Below are positions 1 through 6,896 of a stretch of 31,513 nt of DNA, in pieces (position 1 is the first letter of the stretch; each line of letters starts with the position of its first letter). Below the pieces are notes generated by a model that saw only the letters and a program-made list of their open reading frames with translations, searched no databases and was not told the origin of the DNA. The stretch is from an uncultured Acetatifactor sp. (GTDB lineage: Bacteria; Bacillota; Clostridia; Lachnospirales; Lachnospiraceae), in NCBI GenBank assembly GCA_910585805.1, contig CAJUFB010000029.1, positions 1 through 31,513 on the forward strand, written 5' to 3'. The translations under genes and the position numbers were made by a program.

Positions 1-40
1 CTCAATTTGTGCAGGCTGCACAAATCGAGCTTTTTAAGGT
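1..40 (+). terminator. Rho-independent terminator of an upstream gene outside the window
   Basis: The arms ATTTGTGCA and TGCACAAAT form a 9-bp perfect stem around a GGC loop. CTC/GAG pairing extends it across one mismatch, and a CTTTTTAA tract follows. It probably ends a plus-strand gene lying left of the window. Confidence 0.75.
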
Positions 41-87
41 GTAAAATCAGCGGAAATTAACATGTAACGGGTTTGCTGTTTGCTCCC

Positions 88-106
88 ATTTGTCGAAATT
101 TGTCGA
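88..106. repeat. Two tandem 9-bp repeats upstream of the polysaccharide gene
   Basis: ATTTGTCGA occurs at 88-96 and again at 98-106, one helical turn apart. It lies about 115 bp before the downstream start codon, so it may be a regulator-binding site, but no regulator is assigned. A weak promoter could overlap it (TTGTCG near 101, TATAAG about 18 bp further on). Confidence 0.3.
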
Positions 107-220
107 TGAAACGGGTATTTATGTATAAGAATGTATTTGATATCATAGGAGCAGGTCAATTACGGATTATAACTGTACATCGAACAGACCTGCGCGAATA
201 TGCTGCAAGGAGAAGGAAAG

Positions 221-1633
221 ATGCCTGCTTACGATACAGAAGAAATACAGATATCCCTCCCGGACATCTTTCAGACGCTCTGGGAACTGCGTGTCCCTGC
301 CATATTGCTTATGGTGGTTGGCGGGATACTTGGATTTATGGCTTTGGCCGTTCGTCCCGTTTCCTATGTGACAACGGCATCTATGATTGTGACGGCAAAG
401 TCGCCTGCCGGTCTGTATCAGGACGAAAATACTGTGCCTGGGTCGGCGGATTTCACCATAGCCCGGAACCTGTCGGCTTATGTGCAGTTTCTGGCGACTA
501 CGGAGCTGGTGCTGGGCCGGGTGGCGGAAGAGAGCGGCATTTCCGGTGATGAGGCAGAAAGCCTGATTCCTGCTCTGGCAGCCTCGATTGAGGTATCGCA
601 GGTGGATGAGACGACAGCCCTGATTATCTCCCTTTCCTGGGAAGATTCAGAACAGGCGCGGATTCTTTTGGATTCCCTCATGGATGTTCTTCCCGGCGTG
701 ATGCTGGAATTGCTGGATATCGGGGCAGTGAATGTGGTGGATGAGGCAGGACAGGCTGTCATGAGCAGAAGCGGAGGCAGTCAGGCGCTCTGTTCGCTGA
801 TGGGGATAGCAGGGGGATTTGCCGTCATCTGCGTTATCAGTATTATATACAGCATCCAGCATCCCAGAGTAAGGGATGAGCGGAGTCTGAAGGACTGCGG
901 CGTGGAATTTCTTGGCAGGATTCCGAAGCGGAAGACCAGGGATAAGGGGGAGTCCGCGGCATATCTGGACGCTGTTTTTCCCGATACGGGAGGCGCAGCC
1001 GGAACCGGGGAGGCAGGTGAAGAACCGGACAGGGACAGCAGGGATTACAGGGATGCGGAGAAAAGCCGCATTTCATATGACCGCCTTGCTGCGGTGCTTT
1101 GCCATGAACTGGAGTATCAGCATAAGAAAATAATAGCGGTGACCTCGGCCAATCCGGGCGAAGGAAAGACTACAGTGGCGTACAATCTGGCGCTTTCCAT
1201 GCGGGAAACAGGCTGCAGAGTCCTTCTTCTGGATTATGATTTCCGGCATGGCTCGCTCTATCAGTATGCGAAAAGTCATAAGGAATACGACGGGGACATA
1301 AGGGAGCCCAGAGACGGCAATCTGAGGAAATTTGTGGAGAAGCTGGACAATGGGATATACACTGTCGTCGGTTTTGAAAAACAGAAAATATTTCGCGCCG
1401 AAGGGGAGTTGACCGCGGCCATTCGGGAACTGGCGGATGATTTCGGGCTTATTCTGATAGACACGCCTGCCGTGCGGGTTTATCCGGATATCCTGCAGAT
1501 TGGGAAGGTGGCGGACGGGGTGCTGCTGGTGGTGCGGGAGGACATGGCGACGGTGGAAGCGGTGTACGAGGCAGTGAAGGAGCTGAACGCGGCGGGAATC
1601 GATATGATAGGCGGAGTGCTGAACTGTGTGTAG
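221..1633 (+). CDS. Fused Wzz-type co-polymerase / BY-kinase-like polysaccharide biosynthesis protein
   Basis: The protein has 470 aa. An upstream in-frame ATG at 200 is rejected because the ribosome site AAGGAGAAGG lies between it and the ATG at 221. A Wzz-like N-terminal half has membrane segments at about 27-44 and 187-211, flanking an extracytoplasmic domain. A charged linker follows (about 235-285), then a P-loop kinase domain. That domain has Walker A GEGKTT (313-318), Walker A' LLLDYDF (D338, D340) and Walker B LILIDTP (D414). Such proteins regulate chain length and export of capsule or exopolysaccharide at the inner face of the membrane. In most Firmicutes the two halves are separate proteins (CpsC/CpsD, EpsA/EpsB); here they are fused, as in proteobacterial Wzc. 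The protein ends shortly after the kinase core, without the usual C-terminal tyrosine cluster, so autophosphorylation may be altered or absent. It stands alone: no glycosyltransferase is adjacent in the window. Confidence 0.85.
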   Translation: MPAYDTEEIQISLPDIFQTLWELRVPAILLMVVGGILGFMALAVRPVSYVTTASMIVTAKSPAGLYQDENTVPGSADFTIARNLSAYVQFLATTELVLGRVAEESGISGDEAESLIPALAASIEVSQVDETTALIISLSWEDSEQARILLDSLMDVLPGVMLELLDIGAVNVVDEAGQAVMSRSGGSQALCSLMGIAGGFAVICVISIIYSIQHPRVRDERSLKDCGVEFLGRIPKRKTRDKGESAAYLDAVFPDTGGAAGTGEAGEEPDRDSRDYRDAEKSRISYDRLAAVLCHELEYQHKKIIAVTSANPGEGKTTVAYNLALSMRETGCRVLLLDYDFRHGSLYQYAKSHKEYDGDIREPRDGNLRKFVEKLDNGIYTVVGFEKQKIFRAEGELTAAIRELADDFGLILIDTPAVRVYPDILQIGKVADGVLLVVREDMATVEAVYEAVKELNAAGIDMIGGVLNCV

Positions 1634-1642
1634 GCAGATGGG

Positions 1643-1676
1643 GCTCCGATTTCTAACTGAAGGGAGCATTTTTTTC
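1643..1676 (+). terminator. Terminator after the polysaccharide gene
   Basis: GCTCC (1643-1647) pairs with GGAGC (1663-1667). An inner TTTC/GAAG helix continues it across a 2-nt bulge, and ATTTTTTTCTT follows. It starts 10 bp after the stop codon. From 1677 to 1800 I see no gene or clear signal. Confidence 0.6.
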
Positions 1677-1800
1677 TTGTACTTTTAAACCATATATGTT
1701 AATCTGAATACAGGCAAAGAATTCAAATCCAATATCAGTCAAAAAGCCGCACAGGCCTTTCTGTACTACTTAACAATAGAAGCCGTCCCGGAGCGGAGCC

Positions 1801-1838
1801 TATTGTATCGAACTGAACTTCTTGCTGGGCGGGAGCCT
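1801..1838. repeat. Left copy of an imperfect direct repeat flanking the rpn gene
   Basis: TATTGTATCGAAC, then an extra TGAAC, then a TTCTTGCTGGGCGGGAGCCT-type tail. The same sequence without TGAAC, and with one further single-base indel and a substitution, recurs in the same orientation at 3288-3319. The copies bracket the nuclease gene and may mark the ends of a mobile or recombining unit. Confidence 0.6.
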
Positions 1839-1893
1839 ATATCCCAAAGAACACGGAACCGATAACCGGCAGCAGGAAGGGCAGATTGACATT

Positions 1894-1928
1894 ACCTTTC
1901 CTGCAACTCACCATCAGAAAGGAAAGGT
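1894..1928 (+). promoter_or_regulatory. Hairpin that could sequester the rpn ribosome-binding site
   Basis: ACCTTTCCT (1894-1902) is perfectly complementary to AGGAAAGGT (1920-1928), with a 17-nt loop. The 3' arm is the Shine-Dalgarno sequence of the gene starting at 1935, 7 nt before its ATG. If the hairpin forms, translation would be damped. A TTGACA at 1886 has no matching -10, so no promoter is called. Confidence 0.5.
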
Positions 1929-1934
1929 AAGAGA

Positions 1935-3218
1935 ATGGAAGAAAAGAAGAAGACAGAAACCAACAGCGCAGGAGAAACGACAAAAGCATCCGGCAAAGCT
2001 CCAAAAACGGGCAGCGCAGTGCCTGGAACCACAGGATCCAGGGAAGCAGCACCAGAGACTACAGCGATCACGAAAGCAGCACCAGAGACCACAGCAGCAT
2101 CCCCGGAAACCGCGATACCCGAAACCGCAGGAACTCCCCAGAACCAGCGGACGCAGGAACTGCCCACCGTGAGCACACCTCACGACAAGGGCTACAAGAA
2201 GAGCCTTTCAAGGCCCTCCGAATTCCTGCATTTCCTCAAAAAGTACGTGAAAGCGGACTGGACGATGGAACTGAAGGAATCGGATCTGATCCTCTGCGAT
2301 AAGGAGATGCTGGAACGGGACTACGAAGGGAAGGAAGCCGACCTGCTCTACCGTGTCAGCATGCCGGACGGCAGGGAGGCTTTCATCTTCATTCTCCAGG
2401 AACTGCAGTCCTATGTGGACTACACCATGATCTTCCGAATCCTGGTATATGTCGTGAACACATTGGTAAAATACTTCCTGGACACGGACAGGAGGGTGCG
2501 GGAGCAGGCGGGGTTCCGTCTGCCGGCAATGGTACCCATCCTGTTTTACAACGGTCAGGACAGCTGGACGGCTGCCAGGAGTCTGAAGGAGTACCAGAAC
2601 AGCGGGGATATCTTCGGGGACTACATCCTGGACCTGAAATATTACCTGGTGGATCTGTCCGAGCTGGAGGAAGAGTATATCCTGTCTACCAATACAGTCC
2701 TGGACAATATCATGTACTGCGACAAATACCGGAAAAAGCTGGAACTGGCAGGGGCGATCCGCACCGCCTACAACAGGGTCGAAAAACTGGGGCTCCAGGA
2801 AACGGAAGAATTCCGCCGATGGGTGAAGCACATCCTGCTGTCAGTCTGCGGCAATAAGGAGGCTGTGGTGGAGGAAATCCTGAGCTGGGCAGGGAACGGG
2901 GAGGACGACATGGCATTCAAGTATAATATTATCAGGGCATTCGAGGATGAGCGGGCTGAAGGAAAGAAAGAAGGAAAGAAAGAAGGCATAGAAGAAGGCC
3001 AGTTCCTGAAATTGATCAGTCTGGTGAGAAAGAAGATTCACAAAAACATGCCACCGAAAGAGATTGCGGACATTTTGGAGGAAGAAGAGACAGTCATTGC
3101 CCCGATTTGCGATTTGATACAGGGTCATCCCGAATGGGATGACGAAAGAATTTGTTTCAATCTTCCGCAGGGCCGGGAGCACCACGAGAAACCGAATGCG
3201 CCAGGTGGCAACACATAG
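1935..3218 (+). CDS. Rpn/YhgA-family recombination-promoting nuclease (PD-(D/E)XK, Transposase_31-like)
   Basis: The protein has 427 aa; the ATG follows AGGAAAGG by 7 nt. Residues 1-80 are a Thr/Ala/Pro-rich low-complexity region in which AAPETTA occurs twice; this is unusual for the family. The nuclease core begins at HDKGYKK (about 83) and contains EADLLY (D136) and QELQS (E156, Q158), the expected places of the PD-(D/E)XK acidic residues. PILFYNG (about 201) is typical of the family. The C-terminus has the lysine/glutamate/glycine repeat KKEGKKEG (encoded by a 12-bp tandem repeat) and a short helical tail. In E. coli, Rpn proteins are DNA endonucleases that stimulate RecA-independent recombination; later work reported anti-phage activity of toxic Rpn proteins restrained by a product of an internal start. 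Here the gene lies between direct repeats beside a broken kinase gene, so it looks inserted. Confidence 0.85.
   Translation: MEEKKKTETNSAGETTKASGKAPKTGSAVPGTTGSREAAPETTAITKAAPETTAASPETAIPETAGTPQNQRTQELPTVSTPHDKGYKKSLSRPSEFLHFLKKYVKADWTMELKESDLILCDKEMLERDYEGKEADLLYRVSMPDGREAFIFILQELQSYVDYTMIFRILVYVVNTLVKYFLDTDRRVREQAGFRLPAMVPILFYNGQDSWTAARSLKEYQNSGDIFGDYILDLKYYLVDLSELEEEYILSTNTVLDNIMYCDKYRKKLELAGAIRTAYNRVEKLGLQETEEFRRWVKHILLSVCGNKEAVVEEILSWAGNGEDDMAFKYNIIRAFEDERAEGKKEGKKEGIEEGQFLKLISLVRKKIHKNMPPKEIADILEEEETVIAPICDLIQGHPEWDDERICFNLPQGREHHEKPNAPGGNT
2910..3218 (+). CDS. Possible intragenic short Rpn product (RpnS-like)
   Basis: Inside rpn, in frame, the ATG at 2910 (residue 326) is preceded by GGGGAGG with 5-nt spacing, a near-ideal ribosome site. 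Initiation here would give a 102-aa protein starting MAFKYNIIRA. It would carry the Lys/Glu/Gly repeat and C-terminal helices without the nuclease core. In E. coli, some rpn genes make such a short C-terminal product that inhibits the full-length toxic nuclease. The start signal is visible in the sequence; that it is used is inference. Confidence 0.4.
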   Translation: MAFKYNIIRAFEDERAEGKKEGKKEGIEEGQFLKLISLVRKKIHKNMPPKEIADILEEEETVIAPICDLIQGHPEWDDERICFNLPQGREHHEKPNAPGGNT

Positions 3219-3319
3219 GTTGACGACGCTATATTTTACTATCATCAAATTGCGAGAAGCAAATAGAAACCACCCAAAGGTGAGATCTATTGTATCGAAC
3301 TTCTTGGTGGCGGGAGCCT
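3219..3319. repeat. Right flank of the rpn unit with the second direct-repeat copy
   Basis: The segment after the rpn stop ends with TATTGTATCGAACTTCTTGG... (3288-3319), matching the copy at 1801-1838. Homology to the truncated kinase begins only 5 bp later. The region 3219-3287 reads open on both strands but resembles no protein family I can defend; it may belong to a multicopy intergenic repeat. Confidence 0.5.
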
Positions 3320-3323
3320 GTAA

Positions 3324-4190
3324 ATCGCGGCGGCCGGCGGAGACCATGAGCGTGAGACACTCAGGGTGATTTTGACGGATGAGGGGAAGCCTTTGTATTG
3401 GGACGGCGGGGAATGCTGGCGTGTCTATACCTTTATAAAAGGGGCGGTGACTTTGCAGACCTGTGAAACCGGGCAGCAGTTCCAGGCCAGTGCCAGCGCG
3501 TTCGGGCATTTCCAGAAGCTTCTGGCGGATTTCCCGGCTGATACGCTGTATGAATCCATCCCGAATTTCCATAATACCAAAGCCCGTTTCCTGGATTTTG
3601 AGGAGGCGGTTGCGAGGAATGCCTGCGGCAGGGCGGCGTCTGTGGCGCGGGAGATTGCATTTGTCCGCGGCAGAAGGGAATTTGCGTCTGTGCTGGTGGA
3701 TATGCAGGAGCGTGGGGAGCTACCACTGCGTGTGACCCATAACGATACGAAACTGGACAATGTGCTCTTTGACAGGGAGAGCGGTCAGCCACTTGCGGTG
3801 GTGGATCTGGATACGGTAATGCCGGGACTTTCTGTCAATGATTTCGGCGACAGCATATGATTCGGAGCCACCCATGCGGCAGAAGATGAGCCTGACTTAA
3901 GTAAGGTGAATTTCGACCTTGGACTGTTTGAATGCTATACCAGGGGATTCCTTGGGGAATGCGGTTCTCTTATGACAGAGAACGAGAAGAAAATGCTTCC
4001 GGTGGGAGCGATAATGATGACTTTCGAGTGCGGGATGCGCTTCCTGGCGGATTATCTGAACGGAGATACCTATTTCAAAATTCATCGCCAGAGACAGAAT
4101 CTCGACCGATGCCGCACCCAGTTCAAGCTGGTCAGCGACATGGAGAAAGCGAAGGCGGAGATGGACAGGATTGTGGAAAAATATTGCTGA
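3324..4190 (+). pseudogene. NahK-like aminoglycoside-phosphotransferase-family sugar kinase, 5'-truncated and nonsense-mutated
   Basis: Reading 3324-4190 in one frame gives the C-terminal three quarters of a phosphotransferase of the N-acetylhexosamine 1-kinase (NahK) type. Visible motifs are the catalytic loop THNDTKLDN (HxDxxxxN), the metal-binding DLDTVMPG, DFGDS, and the C-terminal NLDRCRTQFKLV. The frame is broken by a TGA at 3858-3860, where relatives have Arg (a CGA to TGA change would explain it). It resumes in frame with FGATHAAEDEPDLSKV and runs to the stop at 4188-4190. The N-terminal part is absent: homology starts right after the rpn-flanking repeat, with an in-frame TAA at 3321. 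Intact homologues phosphorylate the anomeric hydroxyl of hexosamines. The two pieces could be called as separate genes, but neither would hold a complete kinase. Confidence 0.85.
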
Positions 4191-4268
4191 AGCGGATGAT
4201 TTCAGGGTTTTACCGTAAACTTTTCCGGAAGACTGCCGAAATAATAGTATAAGGACAGGTACAAAGCT

Positions 4269-4314
4269 AAGGACAGCAGACAAATGTGAGAACAGGTGTT
4301 TGCTGTCCTTTTTT
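4269..4314 (+). terminator. Rho-independent terminator after the kinase remnant
   Basis: AAGGACAGCA (4269-4278) pairs perfectly with TGCTGTCCTT (4301-4310), followed by TTTT. It is the likely original terminator of the decayed kinase gene. Confidence 0.8.
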
Positions 4315-4388
4315 GTGCAGAGAGACGGGACGTCAGTGAGGAAATGTTTTTCCGGCAATTCGAAAGTAATTCCTGACAGGATAAACGA

Positions 4389-4421
4389 TTCGTTACATTG
4401 CGGAGTGTGTTTCGTTACATT
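4389..4421 (+). promoter_or_regulatory. Direct repeat with LytTR-site spacing upstream of the LytTR regulator
   Basis: TTCGTTACATT occurs at 4389-4399 and again, identically, at 4411-4421. The start-to-start distance is exactly 22 bp, with the copies on the same strand. LytTR proteins bind pairs of about 9-bp direct repeats spaced near 21-23 bp. The GTTAC core fits only partly with published consensus sites. The location 50 bp before the LytTR gene suggests autoregulation (inference). Confidence 0.5.
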
Positions 4422-4470
4422 TTCCAAATATGAGAGAAAAGATTGGCCGAAATAAAGCATGAGGTGGGAT

Positions 4471-5181
4471 ATGAGGGTTGCGATTTGTGATGAGGAGAAA
4501 GAAAGCTGCGCGCTGCTGGGGCAGCTGATACGGGGACAGGAGCCGGACTGCGAAGTGATGTGTTTCCATTCGGTGGGACAGTTTCTGGAGACAGGGCGGC
4601 ATTTTGACATCCTTCTGCTGGATATTCAGATGGAGGGAATGCGGGGGATGGAAGTGGCCAGGGCGCTTCGCATCAGCGGGGAAGACACAGTACTGATATT
4701 TGTGACGGCCCGGAAGGAATATGCCGCCGAGGCATTTGAAGTGTCGGCTTTCTATTATCTGCTGAAGCCGGTGGATGAGGGAAAATTCTGCGAGGTATTC
4801 CAGGGGGCCTGCAGGGAAGTGCGCAGACTGGAGAACGCAAGGGGAGGACAGTTATTTTTCCAGACAAAAACCAGGAATTTTACCGTACAGAAGAAGGATA
4901 TTCTGTATGTGGAAAGTGCGAAGCGGCAGGTGGAGATCCATACCCTGAAGGAAAATATCACGGTCTATGCCACAATGAAACATATGGAAGAGCAGCTTGG
5001 AAAAGAATTTTACAGGTGTCACAGAGGATATCTGGTGAATCTGGCTTACGTGGCGGGTTATGGGAACGGGGCGGTCCGGCTGCAGAATGGTGAGACAGTT
5101 TACCTGGCACGGGAGAAGTATTCCGATTTTGTCAAAACGTATACGGAATATCTGAGAAAGAAAGGGGCGGCGCTTGTGTAG
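4471..5181 (+). CDS. LytTR-family response regulator (AgrA/LytR-like)
   Basis: The protein has 236 aa from the ATG at 4471, which follows GAGGTGGG at 4461-4468; an ATG at 4459 would add four residues but has a poorer ribosome site. The receiver domain covers about 1-118, with acidic D7/E8/E9, phospho-acceptor D51 in LLLDIQMEG, T79 and K99 (LLKP). A LytTR DNA-binding domain follows (about 125-230), with the typical FxxxKKDILYVES, FYRCHRGYLVNL and REKYSDF segments. It probably activates or represses genes in response to a sensor kinase. No histidine kinase is adjacent, so the partner is unknown. The candidate repeat site upstream suggests autoregulation, and the two genes downstream may be its targets. 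Confidence 0.9.
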   Translation: MRVAICDEEKESCALLGQLIRGQEPDCEVMCFHSVGQFLETGRHFDILLLDIQMEGMRGMEVARALRISGEDTVLIFVTARKEYAAEAFEVSAFYYLLKPVDEGKFCEVFQGACREVRRLENARGGQLFFQTKTRNFTVQKKDILYVESAKRQVEIHTLKENITVYATMKHMEEQLGKEFYRCHRGYLVNLAYVAGYGNGAVRLQNGETVYLAREKYSDFVKTYTEYLRKKGAALV

Positions 5182-5251
5182 GAACAATGAAATACGGGAA
5201 ACCACTGCATAGTTAGAAAGAAATAGAAAGAAACGGAAAGAAGGGAATGAA

Positions 5252-5920
5252 ATGATAAGAATCAGAACAGGAATGAGAAGGGCTGCCACACAGGTGGTAA
5301 GTATGTCAAAAAGAAGGGCGGGTCTGTCTTCCAGGCGGAGTTCCATGCTGAGTTCGGTGCGAAATAAAAGAAGCGGGATTCAGACAGGTTCCTCCTGGAT
5401 GGATGTGATGAATGCAAACAGTGTCCAGAGCACCAGGCTGGCCAGGGGCAGCTACGAGAGACTGCAGAAAGCATCTTCTTCACTGGTGGAACAGACGGCT
5501 CTTCTGGCTGAGAAGGCAGATGCCGGGGAAAAGAGACTCACGGATGCAGCGTCGAAGGTGGTGACGGAATTCAATGATACGCTGAAATGTTTGAGGCAGG
5601 CTTCAGGCGTATTGAATGATTATTACCGCCAGTCCATGAAGGAGACAGTCATGGGCCAGAAGAGGGAGCTGGAAGCTATCGGTATTACGGTAGGGACAGA
5701 CGGCAGCCTTTCATTGAATAAAGAGAAACTGGCGGAAGCAGACGGGGAGAAAGTGAAAACGCTGTTGGGAACATCCAGTATTTTTGCCAAAAGGGTAAAT
5801 GCGGTTGCCTCCCGGGCGGCTGACAACGCCAGGGCAAGCGCGGAGAGCGTATCCAGCCGATACACTGCCTCGGGCGGGCTTGCCAGTTCCTATCTCAGCA
5901 GGTATAATTTCAGAGGATGA
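5252..5920 (+). CDS. FliD C-terminal-like protein of unknown function
   Basis: The protein has 222 aa; the ATG is preceded by a purine-rich leader (AGAAAGAA repeated, GAAGGGAATGAA). Residues 1-50 are very basic and serine-rich with no signal peptide. Residues about 95-185 form a helical region followed by LEAIGITVGTDGSLSLNKEKLAEA. This closely resembles the end of the flagellar cap protein FliD, where a helical segment precedes an IGI...DG.L.l...KL motif. The rest of FliD (filament-capping domains) is absent, so this is probably not a cap protein. The C-terminus is rich in Ser/Ala. It lies 70 bp downstream of the LytTR gene and 24 bp upstream of a conserved unknown, probably in one transcript. 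A surface or appendage role is only suggested by the FliD likeness. Confidence 0.65.
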   Translation: MIRIRTGMRRAATQVVSMSKRRAGLSSRRSSMLSSVRNKRSGIQTGSSWMDVMNANSVQSTRLARGSYERLQKASSSLVEQTALLAEKADAGEKRLTDAASKVVTEFNDTLKCLRQASGVLNDYYRQSMKETVMGQKRELEAIGITVGTDGSLSLNKEKLAEADGEKVKTLLGTSSIFAKRVNAVASRAADNARASAESVSSRYTASGGLASSYLSRYNFRG

Positions 5921-5944
5921 AGTAAGCAAAAATGTAATAACAAG

Positions 5945-6664
5945 ATGGAAAATAATCAGGACGGAAAGGAAAAAAAGGGAAAAGTGAGGATTGGCGCAGG
6001 TATTACAGGAATGGATTCCGCAATGAAGAAAAGGACTTCACAGGGTGTGAACAGACGGTTTTCGGACATGAATTCGGAGGCTGTATCCTATGGGAACAGC
6101 GTCTGGGTGCAGAATGGCAGCAGGCTGCAGGACAGGGCGGATGCAGAGCGGGAGGAGAAGGCTTCCGGGGAAGAAGGAGACGGAGCGGTTTCCGGGGAAA
6201 GGTCGGAGGCGCAGAAGATCTACCAGGCGGCTGTCTCGGGAAAGCCGAATCCCATTGAAAATCTCGTGGAGGCGCCCAAGGTTCCTTACGGACGTCTGGC
6301 GAAGGACGGCGTCATCCTTTATAACGGCGTCTGCTTCGTGTGTGACGAGAGGACCAACAGCATCTGTCTGGGAGATATGACGGATAAGGAAAAGGTGCTG
6401 AATATCCCGTTATCAGGCGGCGGGCATCTGAAAGTGAACAGAGACAGCATCGGGCTTCTGTCCAAGGCTGCCGGAATGTTTAAGCCGGAGGATTTGAACC
6501 TGATCATGCGGGCAATCAGCCAGGATACCAGACTTCAGGCGCTGCAGGAGGAGATAGAAGACGAAGAGGCGAGCATCGGAAATAAGCTGGTTTCAGAGGG
6601 GGAAGATGCAGCCCCGGAGAATCAGGCGCAGGACGGCCGGGAGGATGACGGGACAGCGGTATAA
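5945..6664 (+). CDS. Conserved protein of unknown function
   Basis: Up to 239 aa. No clear ribosome site precedes the ATG at 5945. A GTG at 5985, preceded by the purine tract GGAAAAAAAGGGAAAA, is an alternative start (residue 14), so the N-terminus is uncertain. It has no signal peptide or membrane segment. Residues about 58-75 are acidic linker. A compact conserved-looking core spans about 90-195 (VPYGRLAKDGVILYNGVCF, CDERTNSICLGDM, LSGGGHLKVNRDSIGLLSKA, LNLIMRAISQD). The tail is acidic. The core looks like a type seen repeatedly in Lachnospiraceae without known function. It forms the last gene of the LytTR cluster and ends inside a terminator. Confidence 0.75.
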   Translation: MENNQDGKEKKGKVRIGAGITGMDSAMKKRTSQGVNRRFSDMNSEAVSYGNSVWVQNGSRLQDRADAEREEKASGEEGDGAVSGERSEAQKIYQAAVSGKPNPIENLVEAPKVPYGRLAKDGVILYNGVCFVCDERTNSICLGDMTDKEKVLNIPLSGGGHLKVNRDSIGLLSKAAGMFKPEDLNLIMRAISQDTRLQALQEEIEDEEASIGNKLVSEGEDAAPENQAQDGREDDGTAV

Positions 6665-6680
6665 GCCGCTGTCCCTTTTC
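6650..6680 (+). terminator. Terminator overlapping the stop codon of the LytTR cluster's last gene
   Basis: GGGACAGCGG (6650-6659) and CCGCTGTCCC (6666-6675) form a perfect 10-bp stem with a 6-nt loop, followed by TTTTC. The loop contains the TAA stop of the upstream gene. Confidence 0.9.
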
Positions 6681-6762
6681 GGTTCTCTTCCGTTACGTCA
6701 ATACGTGGTTGTGGCAGGTCATGTTACTGTTCACTCGGTGCCGCCGGGTTTTCAGTTTTGGC

Positions 6763-6792
6763 TTGCCTTTATCCGGCAGGCTATGTTAGAAT
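6763..6792 (+). promoter_or_regulatory. Sigma-A promoter for the flavoprotein gene
   Basis: -35 TTGCCT (6763-6768), 18-bp spacer, -10 TAGAAT (6787-6792) with an upstream TG (extended -10). The 5' untranslated region would be about 100 nt. Confidence 0.55.
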
Positions 6793-6896
6793 GAAACAGA
6801 GTCAATACAGAAGTACGGTCTGAAACATCTGTAGTGGAAAGATATATCGGGAATCAGATACGTGCATTAGCCTGTGACAGAAAGAGAGGGATTGCC

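Noticed and set aside
3139..3369. 76-aa frame between rpn and the kinase remnant
   Set aside because: It starts inside rpn in another frame, spans the direct repeat and kinase remnant, has no ribosome site and no family resemblance.
3366..3860. Intact small phosphotransferase gene
   Set aside because: Homology extends both upstream to 3324 and downstream past the TGA at 3858, so this is one piece of a pseudogene.
5252..5920. Full flagellar cap protein FliD
   Set aside because: Only the C-terminal element resembles FliD; capping domains are missing and no flagellar genes are nearby.
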